Source: Trachythela sp. YZ-2020 (taxonomy: Eukaryota; Cnidaria; Anthozoa; Malacalcyonacea; Clavulariidae). Taken from it: 64,000 bases of DNA. The position numbers were made by a program, and so were the translations under genes. Within the stretch, counting starts at the first letter, position 1, and each line of letters starts with the position of its first letter. The stretch spans positions 2,086,501 through 2,150,500 of the forward strand of contig JADLSH010000395.1 of assembly GCA_016169945.1 (NCBI GenBank), read 5' to 3'. Positions 1 to 10,568 of the stretch are shown here, piece by piece. The notes beneath the pieces were generated by a model that saw only the letters and a program-made list of their open reading frames with translations, was not told the DNA's origin and did not search any database.

Positions 1-1
1 C

Positions 2-1798
2 ATAATTGCTGGCTGTGATTATCTACCCAATATTAGGTGTGTTGGTATCAATAAGGCCAGTAAAATGGTCTTGGAAGGGGCTGACCTAATGAAGAGATTG
101 TTAGCATTGAAATATGTCCCCGAAGGATATGCATGTAGTTTTAGGCAGGTCAAAGCTGTTTTTCTCCACCAAACAGTGATAGATTCAACAACTTTAACAA
201 CCATCCCTTTGACACAGTGGGAAGTTGCAGAAGAAACAGATATTCTTCAAAACCTCTGTGGAAAGTATCCTTATCATATATAAAGTCTATACTTGTTTCC
301 AAGTACTTTACACTGTTTAATTGTTGGCTTCATCCATAATTATCACCATTGTCACAAGTGTAGAGTGATCTTTTTGGCCCCCCACCCTCCCAGAGCACAC
401 TCTTAAACGTTGAACCTCGAATGAGTCAGTCATCAACATTTTAAAAAGCAACATTAGTCATGAACGTCCTCTCTCCCAGCATACACTTTGTACACTTGTG
501 AAATTGTTGATAATCAGGGATGCCCGTAGTTAACAGGAAATTAGATCTTCTTAATCTTTGTCAACTGTAAATTTTGTTCAGAAAGTTATATTCCTTAAAT
601 CAAACAAGTTTACTGTCGAAGGACTATTCTTTGAATCTTGCCACTGGAAACATTAATCCACAGCAAATGGATGTTGTATTAAATACATTTCAGCTTCCAA
701 CACAGGTAATAATTGTACGTAAAGTTGGTTTGCTAAATATCCCAAAACGCACCAGAAACAAAAGTTTTACTTCAGCAGGTATTTTTATTTAATAATTACC
801 AATTAATGTAACTAATGAAATATCATAATTTAATCTTATTCATAGAGTATGTCCAATGAAGAGAAAGTAATCCAGGCACCCAACAGCAAAGGCAACCTGG
901 ACACCAGAAATAATGGTTTGTTTACTCTAATTGATTTACTTTTAATTACATCATAATTAATAATCATAAAATCTCTAAGGGTTTTGTTTAGAACTCTTTC
1001 CCAGGTTATGCAAGGATTTGCAGAATAATTTTTACTATGAAATTCCAATCTTTACTGTTTCAGTGTGTATTTTATGATATTTCTAATTTATTTTTGTTAG
1101 ATTTTAACTCTTCTGAAGTGCAGGTTACCATCACATCAATAGATGAAGCTTGGTTCCCATGGGTTGTTCCTTCCTTTCCTGTTTTGACTATGAGCCTTAG
1201 GAAAATCAAGTTCAGAAGCAATGGTGAAAACTATAATGGAATAATTAATAGAGATACAAACGTCAAGCCAGGAAAATGTATCTGCACAAGCCATTGCAAA
1301 ATTAACCTTGACAACGAAGAATACATTGTGCTATGGGTGGTTCTTCCTTTAGAGAGTCCTAATGAAAATATGGAACAGGATGTCACTCCTTCACAAAATG
1401 ATCTAGACTTTAAAGGTCCACATACTCTCTCCTTCAAAGTTATGGGGACTTGTTACTGGCCTAGCAGACAAGATGCCCTCGAAAAGGGCTATTCACGTTT
1501 GAATGAATACAATCGCCATGTCTATGCCAAACTTCAAGAAGAACCAGAGAATATAACAGACAATGAGGCAATTGCTGTTTATATTAGTGTTGACGATTGT
1601 ACCAACGAGTATCAGAAAGTAGGGTACATTGCAAAGGAACTAACACCTTATTTAAAACCAATTTTGAAAAATTTGGATGTTTCAGTGAAAAACATTCGTT
1701 TTTGTACAACTTATTTTAGAATGGGTTATTACATGACATTAGACATTACAAAGGAGGGATTGTGGCATAAAAGAATAATCAAGCAAGCAAAAGTGTAA
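2..1798 (+). CDS. XPG/EXO1-type nuclease fused to HIRAN domain (3' part)
   Basis: Four exons read in one frame with GT-AG borders: <2-264, 582-705, 846-915 and 1101-1798, giving 384 residues; the 5' part lies outside the window. The first residues contain AGCDYLPNIRCVGINKA, the acidic-residue and helix-hairpin-helix signature of the XPG-I region of EXO1/FEN1 nucleases, so the first about 87 residues are the end of a structure-specific 5' nuclease core. The last about 130 residues (about 1406-1795) fit a HIRAN domain: a Y-A-K-L-Q-E-E-P-E-N start, DNEAIAVYI and VGYIAKEL. HIRAN domains are known to bind DNA 3' ends in HLTF-type repair proteins. A nuclease plus HIRAN suggests branched or damaged DNA as substrate (inference). 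The intron phases match at every junction, which supports the model. It ends 393 bp from the convergent gene at 2192. No frame break is seen. An unusual fusion; family assignment fairly sure, function inferred. Confidence 0.75.
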
Positions 1799-2191
1799 GA
1801 TAATGTAATGATGAAATATGCACTGCAAGATTTGATACTGTCTTGCATTCTAGAAATACTAAGTGTATATACAAAAGTTGTTTATATACAGTATGAACAT
1901 GTTTGCATTGACAACAACCAATCCAATGGTTCCACCTAACAATGTGATATATGCTGTCTGATGGGGATTAAGGGCAAATAGATAAAGCAGCTTGCTCTCC
2001 CCAAACCAATGCGTGTCATGCAGGCTAATTGTTAGATGGAATTAGATCTAATATTCGTTGAGTTGGGCCTACAAAGAATCCGTTGTTATGTCAATGCTTC
2101 ATAAAAAATAGTCAATTTATAGCTATTAAAACATTCATTACTGTTCATAAGAAGTTTGTATACACTATTCATTGTTCACAGTCATTGTTGG
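1799..2191. other. convergent intergenic spacer
   Basis: This 393-bp AT-rich stretch separates two genes that end tail to tail. I see no ORF, RNA gene or repeat. It must hold the 3' UTRs and polyadenylation signals of both genes, but I cannot place them with confidence. Confidence 0.5.
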
Positions 2192-5100
2192 TTATAAAAT
2201 GACTTGGGAAGGAGGTAATGCCACAGGAGCTTTGTGGAACTGAGCCCTGGCTGTTAGTTGTCCTCGTTGTGGAAGCGAGGCTCGGTTGGCAACAAAAACA
2301 CCTGGATCACCTCTTCTAGATAGTTTAATTTTGTCCAATCTTTCCTGTACTTCAGGGCCAGTTGGATTGTTGAATGAAGGCAAGGCAAAATCTCTGTACC
2401 TATCTTTAGCACCAGTCCAGTAATAGAATGCAAGATTTGGATCTATTCTTTTCCCAAACTCATTCAGCAGCTTTGTTGACTCTTCATAAAACTGCTTCAG
2501 GTCAAAAACCAGGCCAAACATCTCATGCAGGAGTGCAACAAAACCTTCAACATCATCAGTTGAGGATGCTCGTGGGTGTTCTGGGGGTAAACTTCTCTCA
2601 AGATAATCTTGTCTTCGTATCTCGCGACTCTCCAGATTGGCAATGAGGCCAACAATCAGCTCCCGTGTAAAACCACAAATTCCCTTGATGGATCTATATT
2701 TATGTCAATGAAATAAAAAAATTGTATATAATCTTCTAAATTAATTATTCATAGGCAAAATACAAAGGAAACTCATGACCCGTAGCGGATCTATATATTT
2801 TATATAGACTTGCTCAAATTTTCTCCTTCAAATTTTACAGCGTAGATAACATCAATCTTCAAAATTCCAACGCCAGTGAGCGTACAAAACGAGTCATTTT
2901 AAAAATAATATACAAACCTTACAGTTCGGCCTTTATCAGATCTAAAACACTCGGCTGCGCCTCGATGTTTTAAATCTGATAAAGACCTCTTGTGCGGTTT
3001 GTATATATGACTTCTGATGTGTTAAAGTTGGGTCTTGGTATAAAATCACCCTCCTTCACTCTTGCATTTTATGTAGAACAACAGAATGTGGTAACATCAA
3101 CAAATAGGCTGAATGGGTACTTAATTTCTCTTTCATGAATATGACTTAAAAATGGCATTCCCATAAACTTAGTAGTATACCATAATTGCAATCTGACTGA
3201 CTATGAGGGCTTCTCTCCATCAATAACCAGGCCTGACCAGCTACCATCCCATAAATATTTAAACAGCTGATTAATAACTACACTGAGTACACAATGCACA
3301 GGCAATGGACACTGCTATATTTTTTACTCTTTGTTATGGTAGACAATTTTATTGCAGTAGGCTAATATTTACCTGTTAACATCAATTAATGAATAGTCCC
3401 TCTCTGTCTTGTCCCATGGCATCCAGTCATCAAGTATCCAGTCCTTCATATCAGACAAGTACTGAACGTTGTTCTTCACTTAGCCCACGACCATCAACAG
3501 CTTTGTGCCAGTTTCAATAATCCCTAGGATTTTTGCTTCATTGACATTTCCGTTCTTTGTAAAAACTCAATCACCCCACGAGAAATGACACGCTCACAAT
3601 CTGGAACAGACTGTTTATTCTTTCCCGTAAGAGCTTCATATGTCAGCCCAGTATTAGGATCATGGAGAGCCTCTCGAAGAGATCGCAAGTCAAAGTCAGG
3701 AATATGTCCTTCTCTGAGACATGAGATTACTCTTTTTAAGAGATGGTTATGGTCTTCTCGATGGTGAACATATTCATTGGTGCGTACATCCTTCTCTGGC
3801 TGATACAGATTATGAAAAAATCAGCAGGGTCATCTGGGCTATCCCTTAACTCTTGCAATCGTGATCGATACAAATAAATTGTAATTAATGACTTCAGTAC
3901 CTCTCCCGTCGTCTCTTCTCTCCCTGTTAAACATCAAATGAATGACAATAAGTAAATATGTATTGATATAATTTTTGTATCATTCTGCATAAATCTAACG
4001 ACTGTAAGAAGCTAGAGATTATATGGCAGAACCAAACTGGCAGCTTCTAAACATTCATTTTATTACAAATCTGTAGGCTGGATATATTGCATTATGAAAC
4101 TTGTTTTCATTTGTAGAGGTTCAAATAAGGCCAGGGTTTAAATATAATAAAACACTTCCCAATACAACAAAACAATGTCAGAGCACAAATATTAGTTATG
4201 CATCACTGTGATTTTGAAAAAACCTTTAGAATAAAGACCAAGCAACCTATAAAATATCCTGTTTCTGGCCAGATTATTTCAATCTGCCAGCAGGATGCTA
4301 AAAGGTACTATTTCATACACCTTTAATGTAGAAGGCCCCACATGGCATCTTATATACAATTTACCTTTAATCCAAGGACTAGGGTCATAGCAGAATGGAA
4401 ATAACTTTCTCCTAAGGAGCAGGAGGGCACTATGAAGTGGTAAAGGTTTTTCTGTTCCGCACATTAGTTCCTGGAGAAGGATGACATCTTCTAACGGGAC
4501 TGCTGGGTGTCGGTTGGTAGGATTTCCTAACAAGCAAAAATTATTATTTGATTGAACTAATGTCATTTAAGAATGCCATGGTCTGACCATTGATCAACTG
4601 AGCTGCTTGGTCAGTAGCTAGGAGTAGCTAGTTGGGAGTTGGGAGTAGCTAGGATTGTATGTATTATTTATAATATTATTTCACTACATACCTCTTACAT
4701 CCATTGTAAATATCTTGGTCACAGTGTTCACACAAATACTTCGAGCCTCCTTCTTTGCCAACATTATTATTTCAACCACTGATATTGGACGTGTTTTCCC
4801 TTTCGTTCTCAACGAATTAAACTCACCATCAGTCGTAAAACCTAAAACATAATATTTTATATGCATGACAAAAATGAAACATAATGCCATCATTTAAATT
4901 AACTCATTTAGTGCCAGCACTCTCCCCTTGATGAGTAAAATTGTAAATAACAAATTAGGGCGCATTGGGGCGCAATGCCACTTAAAGGATTAAGCACACA
5001 CTGTACCATTTCATCAGGCTAAACAGACAATATTGCATAAGTTATTGGACCTGAACTTTGGCACAATGTTAATTGTGTTTTAATGTGCTTACCTACAGTG

Positions 5101-8100
5101 ACCATGTTCACTGCTACCATGGCATTCTCAATCTCTGACTGGAGTTCTCGTACTTTGGCATCTGTTATTGACTTGTATGGTAAGAATCTCACAGGTATTG
5201 CATATGGTTTTGAATTTCTCAACTCATCAGATATCAGGAATATCATAAGATGAGTAGCAGCAGTACGTTTCTTCATGTAAACCTCTTTGACATAACTTAG
5301 GAACTTTGTACCCAAATGGACCACACATGATCTCAGAACTTGTTGCTGACCACATAAAATTTTGTCGACAATATTTGTTATTTCTTGGCTCAGTTCTTTA
5401 TTCTTCTTTAATAGCTCTTCGTAACCAATTAGCTCCCACGAGAGTTCCATCATTACATTTTCAGATGGACGTGATGCTTGCAATGCCTTTTCATATGCAA
5501 TCTTTGCACAAGATTCTCCAGCTGTAAGGAATTCTAAATGACTTTTCTGCATTTCTTGTAATTTTCGAAATTCCTCTATGGTCACTTGTGATGATGAATT
5601 AGATGATAATTTTTTTATCAAAACACAATCAGCCTTGTATTTGCTGCACAACTCTTGCAGACAACCATCTCCAAGGTCTTCATCACCTGCCCAGGTATCA
5701 CAAACACTCTGCTTCAAACCTTTGCGAACATCACACGCATCTGCCTTTATCCACCATCTCCCACTGGGATTGCTTGACGCAGCTTGCTTTAAGGCTTCCA
5801 TCTTAACAGATAAATTTTATTTTTATGTTAATTTAATAATTATTAACAATTAGATTCAATAATATTAAGACAGTCAAACTATGAACATACTGAACCAAAA
5901 AAAAAGTTAGTTTACAGGACAAGGGCACACAAGGCCTCCTAATTCTGCTGAGTAAAACTATCTGGCATTAGCATGATAATGGATTTAAAAAGTGCATTTT
6001 GCCAAAAATAGTCAGAAAAGTGATTTAAACTTTTCACAATGTATGATTGCCAATCCAAATATTGGTATTACAAGTAATCATAGTATGATATAATCAATAA
6101 AAATTTATGAAAAGTATGGTAAAACCAGTGAACTCTAAGTAAACTGGAACGCTAACTCCTATGATCAAATCCTATGATTCGTTGAAGTCAAGCTAGTTTT
6201 TCTGAGGTTTGAGTTGAAGTACTTAACGCTGAACATTGGGCTGTATATGAAATTGAAGCTATTAAAAGTTCTATTTTATATAAAAACTTCAAGACTTTAG
6301 GCAAAATGGAAATACTTAAAAATACAAAAACAACCGCAATTTTGTAAAATACGCAAATTTTCCTCAAAGTTTTAAGTATTTCCTTTTTACCTAAAGTCTT
6401 GAAGTTTTTATATCAAATAGAACTTTTAATAGCTTCAATTTCATATACAGCCCAATGTTCGGCATTAAGTATTTCAACTCAAGCTGAATAAAGCTGGCTT
6501 CCATTCCCCTGAGTTATCGCTCCAGTTTATTTATAGTTCAATGGGTAAAACTATTAAGGTACTGTACCTGAACATCAACAGTTCTTGGAAATGCAGATGC
6601 CCTGATGCGTTTCTGAATCTGCCGTACCCCAATGCTTGCAATATTAATTTTACTCTAAGAAAAAATGAAAAATATATAAAGACCGCGTTGTAATGTTGAC
6701 ATGCTCTGCTATCCTTGTTGTGCAAGAAACACAAAAGACTTCAGATAGTATGTTATATTTTAGATGAAGTACAAAAATAGGAAACAAGCTATCCAGTAGC
6801 CTGTCCAAGATAAGTGTATATAGCTAACTGACTGACTTTGGTAATGTATTCTGCTTGGAGCTCATCAATTCTACTGAGAATGCCCCATTTTAAATAAAAG
6901 TAGTGAAGGAAATAGATGATATATCACAATCTTCAGAAAGGTATGAGTAAACAATTTTATAAGCACAAATATTAATACTGGTAAGTGGAGATTACCTAAT
7001 AACTTACAAATTTTAAAGAAAAAACACCACACACTGTGAAAATTGTAGCTTGAAATGCAAATAAGCTCAAATGAATTAAGGTCATTTGCACTAGCCCTAA
7101 GCTAATAGTCACTATATATTACACATTGAATAGTAAACCACATGCAAATGTACAAAAATCAGTTAATTAAAGCTATATGACAATATAATTATGTTAACCA
7201 TAGAATGGGCAAAGGCACACCAGGGCTCTAATTACCCATGATTAATATTGTCCAGTATTAGGCAGAGTAAAATGCCACGTATCCCCTTGCACATTCACAA
7301 GGTTTGTGTTTGTCTTATTAGACAAACATGATTTATATTGCCATATATCCCTTTAACTAAATCCCTAAGTACTTGTACCTTAATGGGATCATACATAGCA
7401 GGATTAGCAGGTATCCTCTTAGTCTTCGTTGGTTGAATTCTATGGTGCTGTTCCATCACTTGGGTAATACACCACTTTCTGCAAGCTCGAGGCTTTCGTC
7501 CGGGGTCAGAGAAGTCCACAAGTTGGTAATTGTTTTTTGACTACTAGAATCTAATCCACATGATTGGGATTCATCTGCACAACTGCTACCAGTAGATTGT
7601 GGTGGTGATTGGAATTCATCTAGGTCAATGTGTAGGTCTGCCAAAGCATCTGCAATAATCGAGTTACTATACTGTTCCCCTGTTTCATTCAAATTCTCTG
7701 AGTTTGGCAGATTTCCACTGGTCCCTAGCTGTTCGACTTGTGATATACTTGCATTGTCCTGATCACACTTATCCTCTATATCATATTGCCAAAATGGACC
7801 TCTATGAAGGCACAACCACTTGTGGCCAAAATGTGCAAACATAGTTTCTAGCCACTGAGCATAATGCTCCTCAATTCCCAGTTTTTGACTGGAGTGTGCT
7901 GCAAAATACCGAATATTATAGTCCACTAATCCAAATGGCATCCTATTCATTGGCATCCTTGTCTCCAGGATATCATCATCTATTCTTTCAAAACACTTAG
8001 AGAGGTCATAGAGTAGGTTATGTTTCTCTTTAGCTAGAAGTGTTTGCATTGCCCTTAGGCTTACGTCTAGAAAATTAGGTCTCACAAATGATGCCAGCTC

Positions 8101-9220
8101 TGGTCCCCCTTCTTCAATGACCATCTGTTTGTGTAGAAGGCGCAGTACTTGCCATTTCATTCTTTTCGTCATATTTGCAGTTTGGGAAATGAAATCTTTA
8201 ACCGTATCTCCAGTTGTTGATGTTGACATTTTTTTGTTTGGTGAATGACTAAACATAGGAGACAATAATCCCCCCATACCATTAGCATCATCACTGGTAT
8301 CTCGTCTGGCTGGTGTGGAGTGGGCAATACCCACATTGCCAAAGCTTTGCATATCAACAATATAGTCAATTTGAAGTGCTTCTTCTGCTTCTTCAATGGT
8401 TTTATACATTTTGGACAAATGTTTAATGACTCTTGTTCTGCATGATGCCCCTAGTCAAGAAACATAACAAGGAGGGAATTAAATAAACTTTCCTGCATTT
8501 TGTATGTGAAGATGATAATATAATTTAACATAATACCATACAATTAATTGCACTTACCAGTTCTCGTTGTCTTGCAGACTTTCATCACAGCTTCTGCACA
8601 GCCACTCCAAAATTCTGTGTTCTTGAATGTTGGCCACTTGTTTTCGTGTGCATCGTCCCAAAAAAGACAAATGTATTGCACCAGGGCAGCTTCTTCATCG
8701 GTTGTCCATTTTGTCCAGGAGGATTGTCCATCAGTGCAGCTTTCAACTTTTCCAAACAAACACTTTCTACGAGTCTCTGATCCTTGCAGAGTGCGGACTT
8801 TTGGTAGCGGCTTACCCGGTGTATTACCTTCTGGGGCGGACGGCCGCTTCACACTTGCTCGTGAATCTCCCTGAAAATTCGACAACTTTGAGTCAATATT
8901 AACGTATTTAAGCTTGGGGAGCGTTTGGGAGCGTTTACATAGTAGACGTAATTCCCCTTTCTAGTTACTATTTCTGGAAGTCTCAATACGCTAGCTCAAA
9001 TATTGAGTGTACTATGACAAGAACAAATCAGTGTGTTGAATGACTCTTCGAAGCGCTCCCCGATCGGTCATACAGACAAAGCCTTCAAAAACTATTTCCA
9101 TGTACTAAAATAATAAAAAAACCAAACCCTAAAAATAACGAATAGTTTACGTTACTAGAAACCGAAAAAAAGACATAAATCTTTGAAAAACGTGATAGAA
9201 TAGGCATATGAACTTACCAT
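2192..9220 (-). CDS. Myb/SANT-like gene with TDDVE region, eight exons, frame-broken
   Basis: Exons on the minus strand, all GT-AG: 9218-9220 (only the start ATG), 8558-8870, 7379-8450, 5093-5801, 4692-4841, 4365-4526, 3373-3923, 2192-2693. Phases match across every join, giving about 1150 residues. Exon 2 into exon 3 encodes a Myb/SANT-like domain (spaced W residues, WTTDEEAALVQYI, FWSGCAEAV). Exon 4 has GRWWIKADACDVRKGL and a helical stretch. Exon 8 holds HPRASSTDDVEGF, which resembles the glutamate region at the C-terminus of transposase-derived proteins (inference). I recall this architecture as a multi-copy cnidarian family of unknown function. Frame breaks: the T6 run at 7533-7538, the A6 run at 3815-3820, the A5 run at 3561-3565, and two more near 3505-3512 and 3460. 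Most look like one-base losses in runs, so either decay or consensus error. Exon 7 carries most of them. Confidence 0.65.
5802..7378. other. intron 3 of the Myb/SANT gene
   Basis: This 1.58-kb intron separates exon 3 (donor AAG/GTACAAG at 7378) from exon 4 (acceptor at 5802). Apart from the hairpin transposon at 6126-6543 it is AT-rich and holds no supportable gene. Confidence 0.5.
6126..6543. mobile_element. hAT-like MITE, copy 1
   Basis: A 418-bp inverted-repeat element. It starts CAGTGAACTCTAAGTAAACT and ends with the complement of CATTGAACTATAAATAAACT. It is flanked by a perfect 8-bp target duplication GGTAAAAC at 6118-6125 and 6544-6551. The whole element is nearly self-complementary around about 6325. 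An 8-bp duplication and a CAGTG terminus fit hAT elements; P-type elements also make 8 bp. No transposase is encoded. A second copy in opposite orientation is at 32866-33302. Confidence 0.85.
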
Positions 9221-9303
9221 AATTTTTAGCCAAAATCCGCCATTGCTTCTTCCACGCGAAAATACTGCTACCAGAAGCCTTTGCGGCGTAGTGCGCACGC
9301 CTG
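8886..9303. promoter_or_regulatory. intron 1 and presumed promoter/5' UTR of the Myb/SANT gene
   Basis: Exon 1 carries the start ATG at 9220-9218 directly before a GTAAGT donor, so the promoter and leader should lie at about 9221-9303 or just upstream on the plus-strand coordinate. No TATA or other element can be assigned with confidence. Confidence 0.35.
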
Positions 9304-9884
9304 CCTGGAACGATAACTGGCGGTGAAAAGTGAAGCCGAAATAACAGTGCCTACGCCATCAAACGTGATTGATTTCACAACGGCCAAAGTTCAAAATAAG
9401 TTACGAAAATAGAAAAAAAACTTGAAAAGCTGTTAAAACCTGCACGATAACTTATTTTATCCCATATTTTTATGGCTTTCATAAACTTTTTGCACAAACT
9501 AGCTTATACGGCTTATACGACTGACAAAAAACAAAATATTTTCGCTGTTTGAACAAAAACACTGAGAAAACTAACTTACTTCAGTCACTCAGTGACAAAG
9601 ATATGTTTTCCTCCTAGTTTTCCTTCTGTAATCTTTTTTAGCCAGTTACAAAGTAGAAACTACTTCGATTTGCAAAAAAACTGGGGTTTTTTTCAAAAAA
9701 ATAACACAAAAATAGAGTTTACGTACGGACCGCGCAGTAAATAAGTTGTGGGGGACTGAAACTGACGTACGGACCGCGTGAAATTGACTTTTGAGGGACT
9801 GAAACTGACGTACGGACCGCGTAAAAGGACTGGGATTTAGGCTTCACTTTTTTCCGCCTGAATGATTGAATGTTATCGTTCCAG
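9304..9884. repeat. inverted-repeat-bounded segment upstream of the Myb/SANT gene
   Basis: The left arm at 9304-9337 (CCTGGAACGATAAC, then AAAAGTGAAGCC) is matched in inverse orientation at 9839-9884 (GGCTTCACTTTTTT, then GTTATCGTTCCAG). About 500 bp of AT-rich sequence lies between them. No target duplication was found, so it may be a decayed MITE or the terminal part of a larger element. The CTGGAACGATAAC word is shared with the hAT-like MITE ends. Confidence 0.5.
9721..9821 (+). repeat. three direct repeats of a CG-rich word
   Basis: The 14-mer ACGTACGGACCGCG occurs at 9721-9734, 9765-9778 and 9808-9821, the last two preceded by GGGACTGAAACTG. Spacing is 43-44 bp. These are CpG-rich islands in an AT-rich setting and resemble subterminal binding sites of a DNA transposon (inference). 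Confidence 0.6.
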
Positions 9885-9920
9885 ATATTAGAAATTTATG
9901 GAGTTCACTGTGTTAGTATA

Positions 9921-10206
9921 GGTTATCATGCGATGGCGAGTACAATTAGGGATTAATAGTACGAGTGATGTTTGGAAATTTTGCCAAAATTGGACGAGCC
10001 GCCGGGGCGAGTACAATTTGGCAAAATTTTCAAACATCACGAGTACTATTAATCCCTAATTGTACGAGCAACATCGCATGATTACTTGTTTATTATTAGC
10101 ATGACAAAATGTCCGCCATTTTGTTTGTTTTGGGAAAATCTAATGAAATAATTGTACTCCTCTCAACCAATCAGCATCCAGTAATTTTGTCATGCTAATA
10201 ATAACC
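9921..10206. mobile_element. nested hairpin MITE at the ADAR duplication edge
   Basis: The segment opens GGTTATCATGCG and closes TAATAATAACC, flanked by TA at 9919-9920 and 10207-10208. It contains two hairpins: a long one around about 10006 built on AGGGATTAATAGTACGAG, and a second, TTATTATTAGCATGACAAAA, at about 10090 and 10185-10205. It encodes no protein. It lies immediately 5' of the region shared with ADAR copy 2. Confidence 0.6.
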
Positions 10207-10568
10207 TATGTAACATCGTGTTCTTAATTTTACATTTTTCACCAGTTATATTGTGGAGAGAGATTCAACGGAAATATTTATAAATTTGAAAATTGACACC
10301 AAAATATTGAGAAAAGATATTCCTCATTTCCTCATCAAAAACAGAGTAAAGGCGCAAATTTCAGACAAATATCGATTCGCAGCGCCTTCTGTCCAAAACT
10401 GCGAAAGCATGCGGATTTCGGTTCTGAGCATGCGTCTTTCCAACTTGTTATTTGTGAAGAACGCGCAAGAACATTGTGGTGTTGTTGCTTCGATTGTTGC
10501 AAGAAGATCTGTATTTTATGCCGAAAAAACATATATTTTTGCCATTATCTTCATTGTTCTAAGTAAAA
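10207..10568 (+). promoter_or_regulatory. ADAR copy 1 upstream leader
   Basis: This stretch holds the presumed promoter and 5' UTR. The first part (10207 to about 10287) matches the sequence before ADAR copy 2, but about 280 bp directly before the start codon (about 10288-10565) have no counterpart there. The leader itself contains no long in-frame extension of the ADAR protein. Confidence 0.45.

Noticed and set aside
1231..1437. Minus-strand frame opposite the HIRAN exon
   Set aside because: Shadow of the plus-strand coding exon; no motif.
7295..7519. Separate 74-codon gene
   Set aside because: It is the shifted continuation of Myb/SANT exon 3 up to the donor at 7378, not an independent gene.
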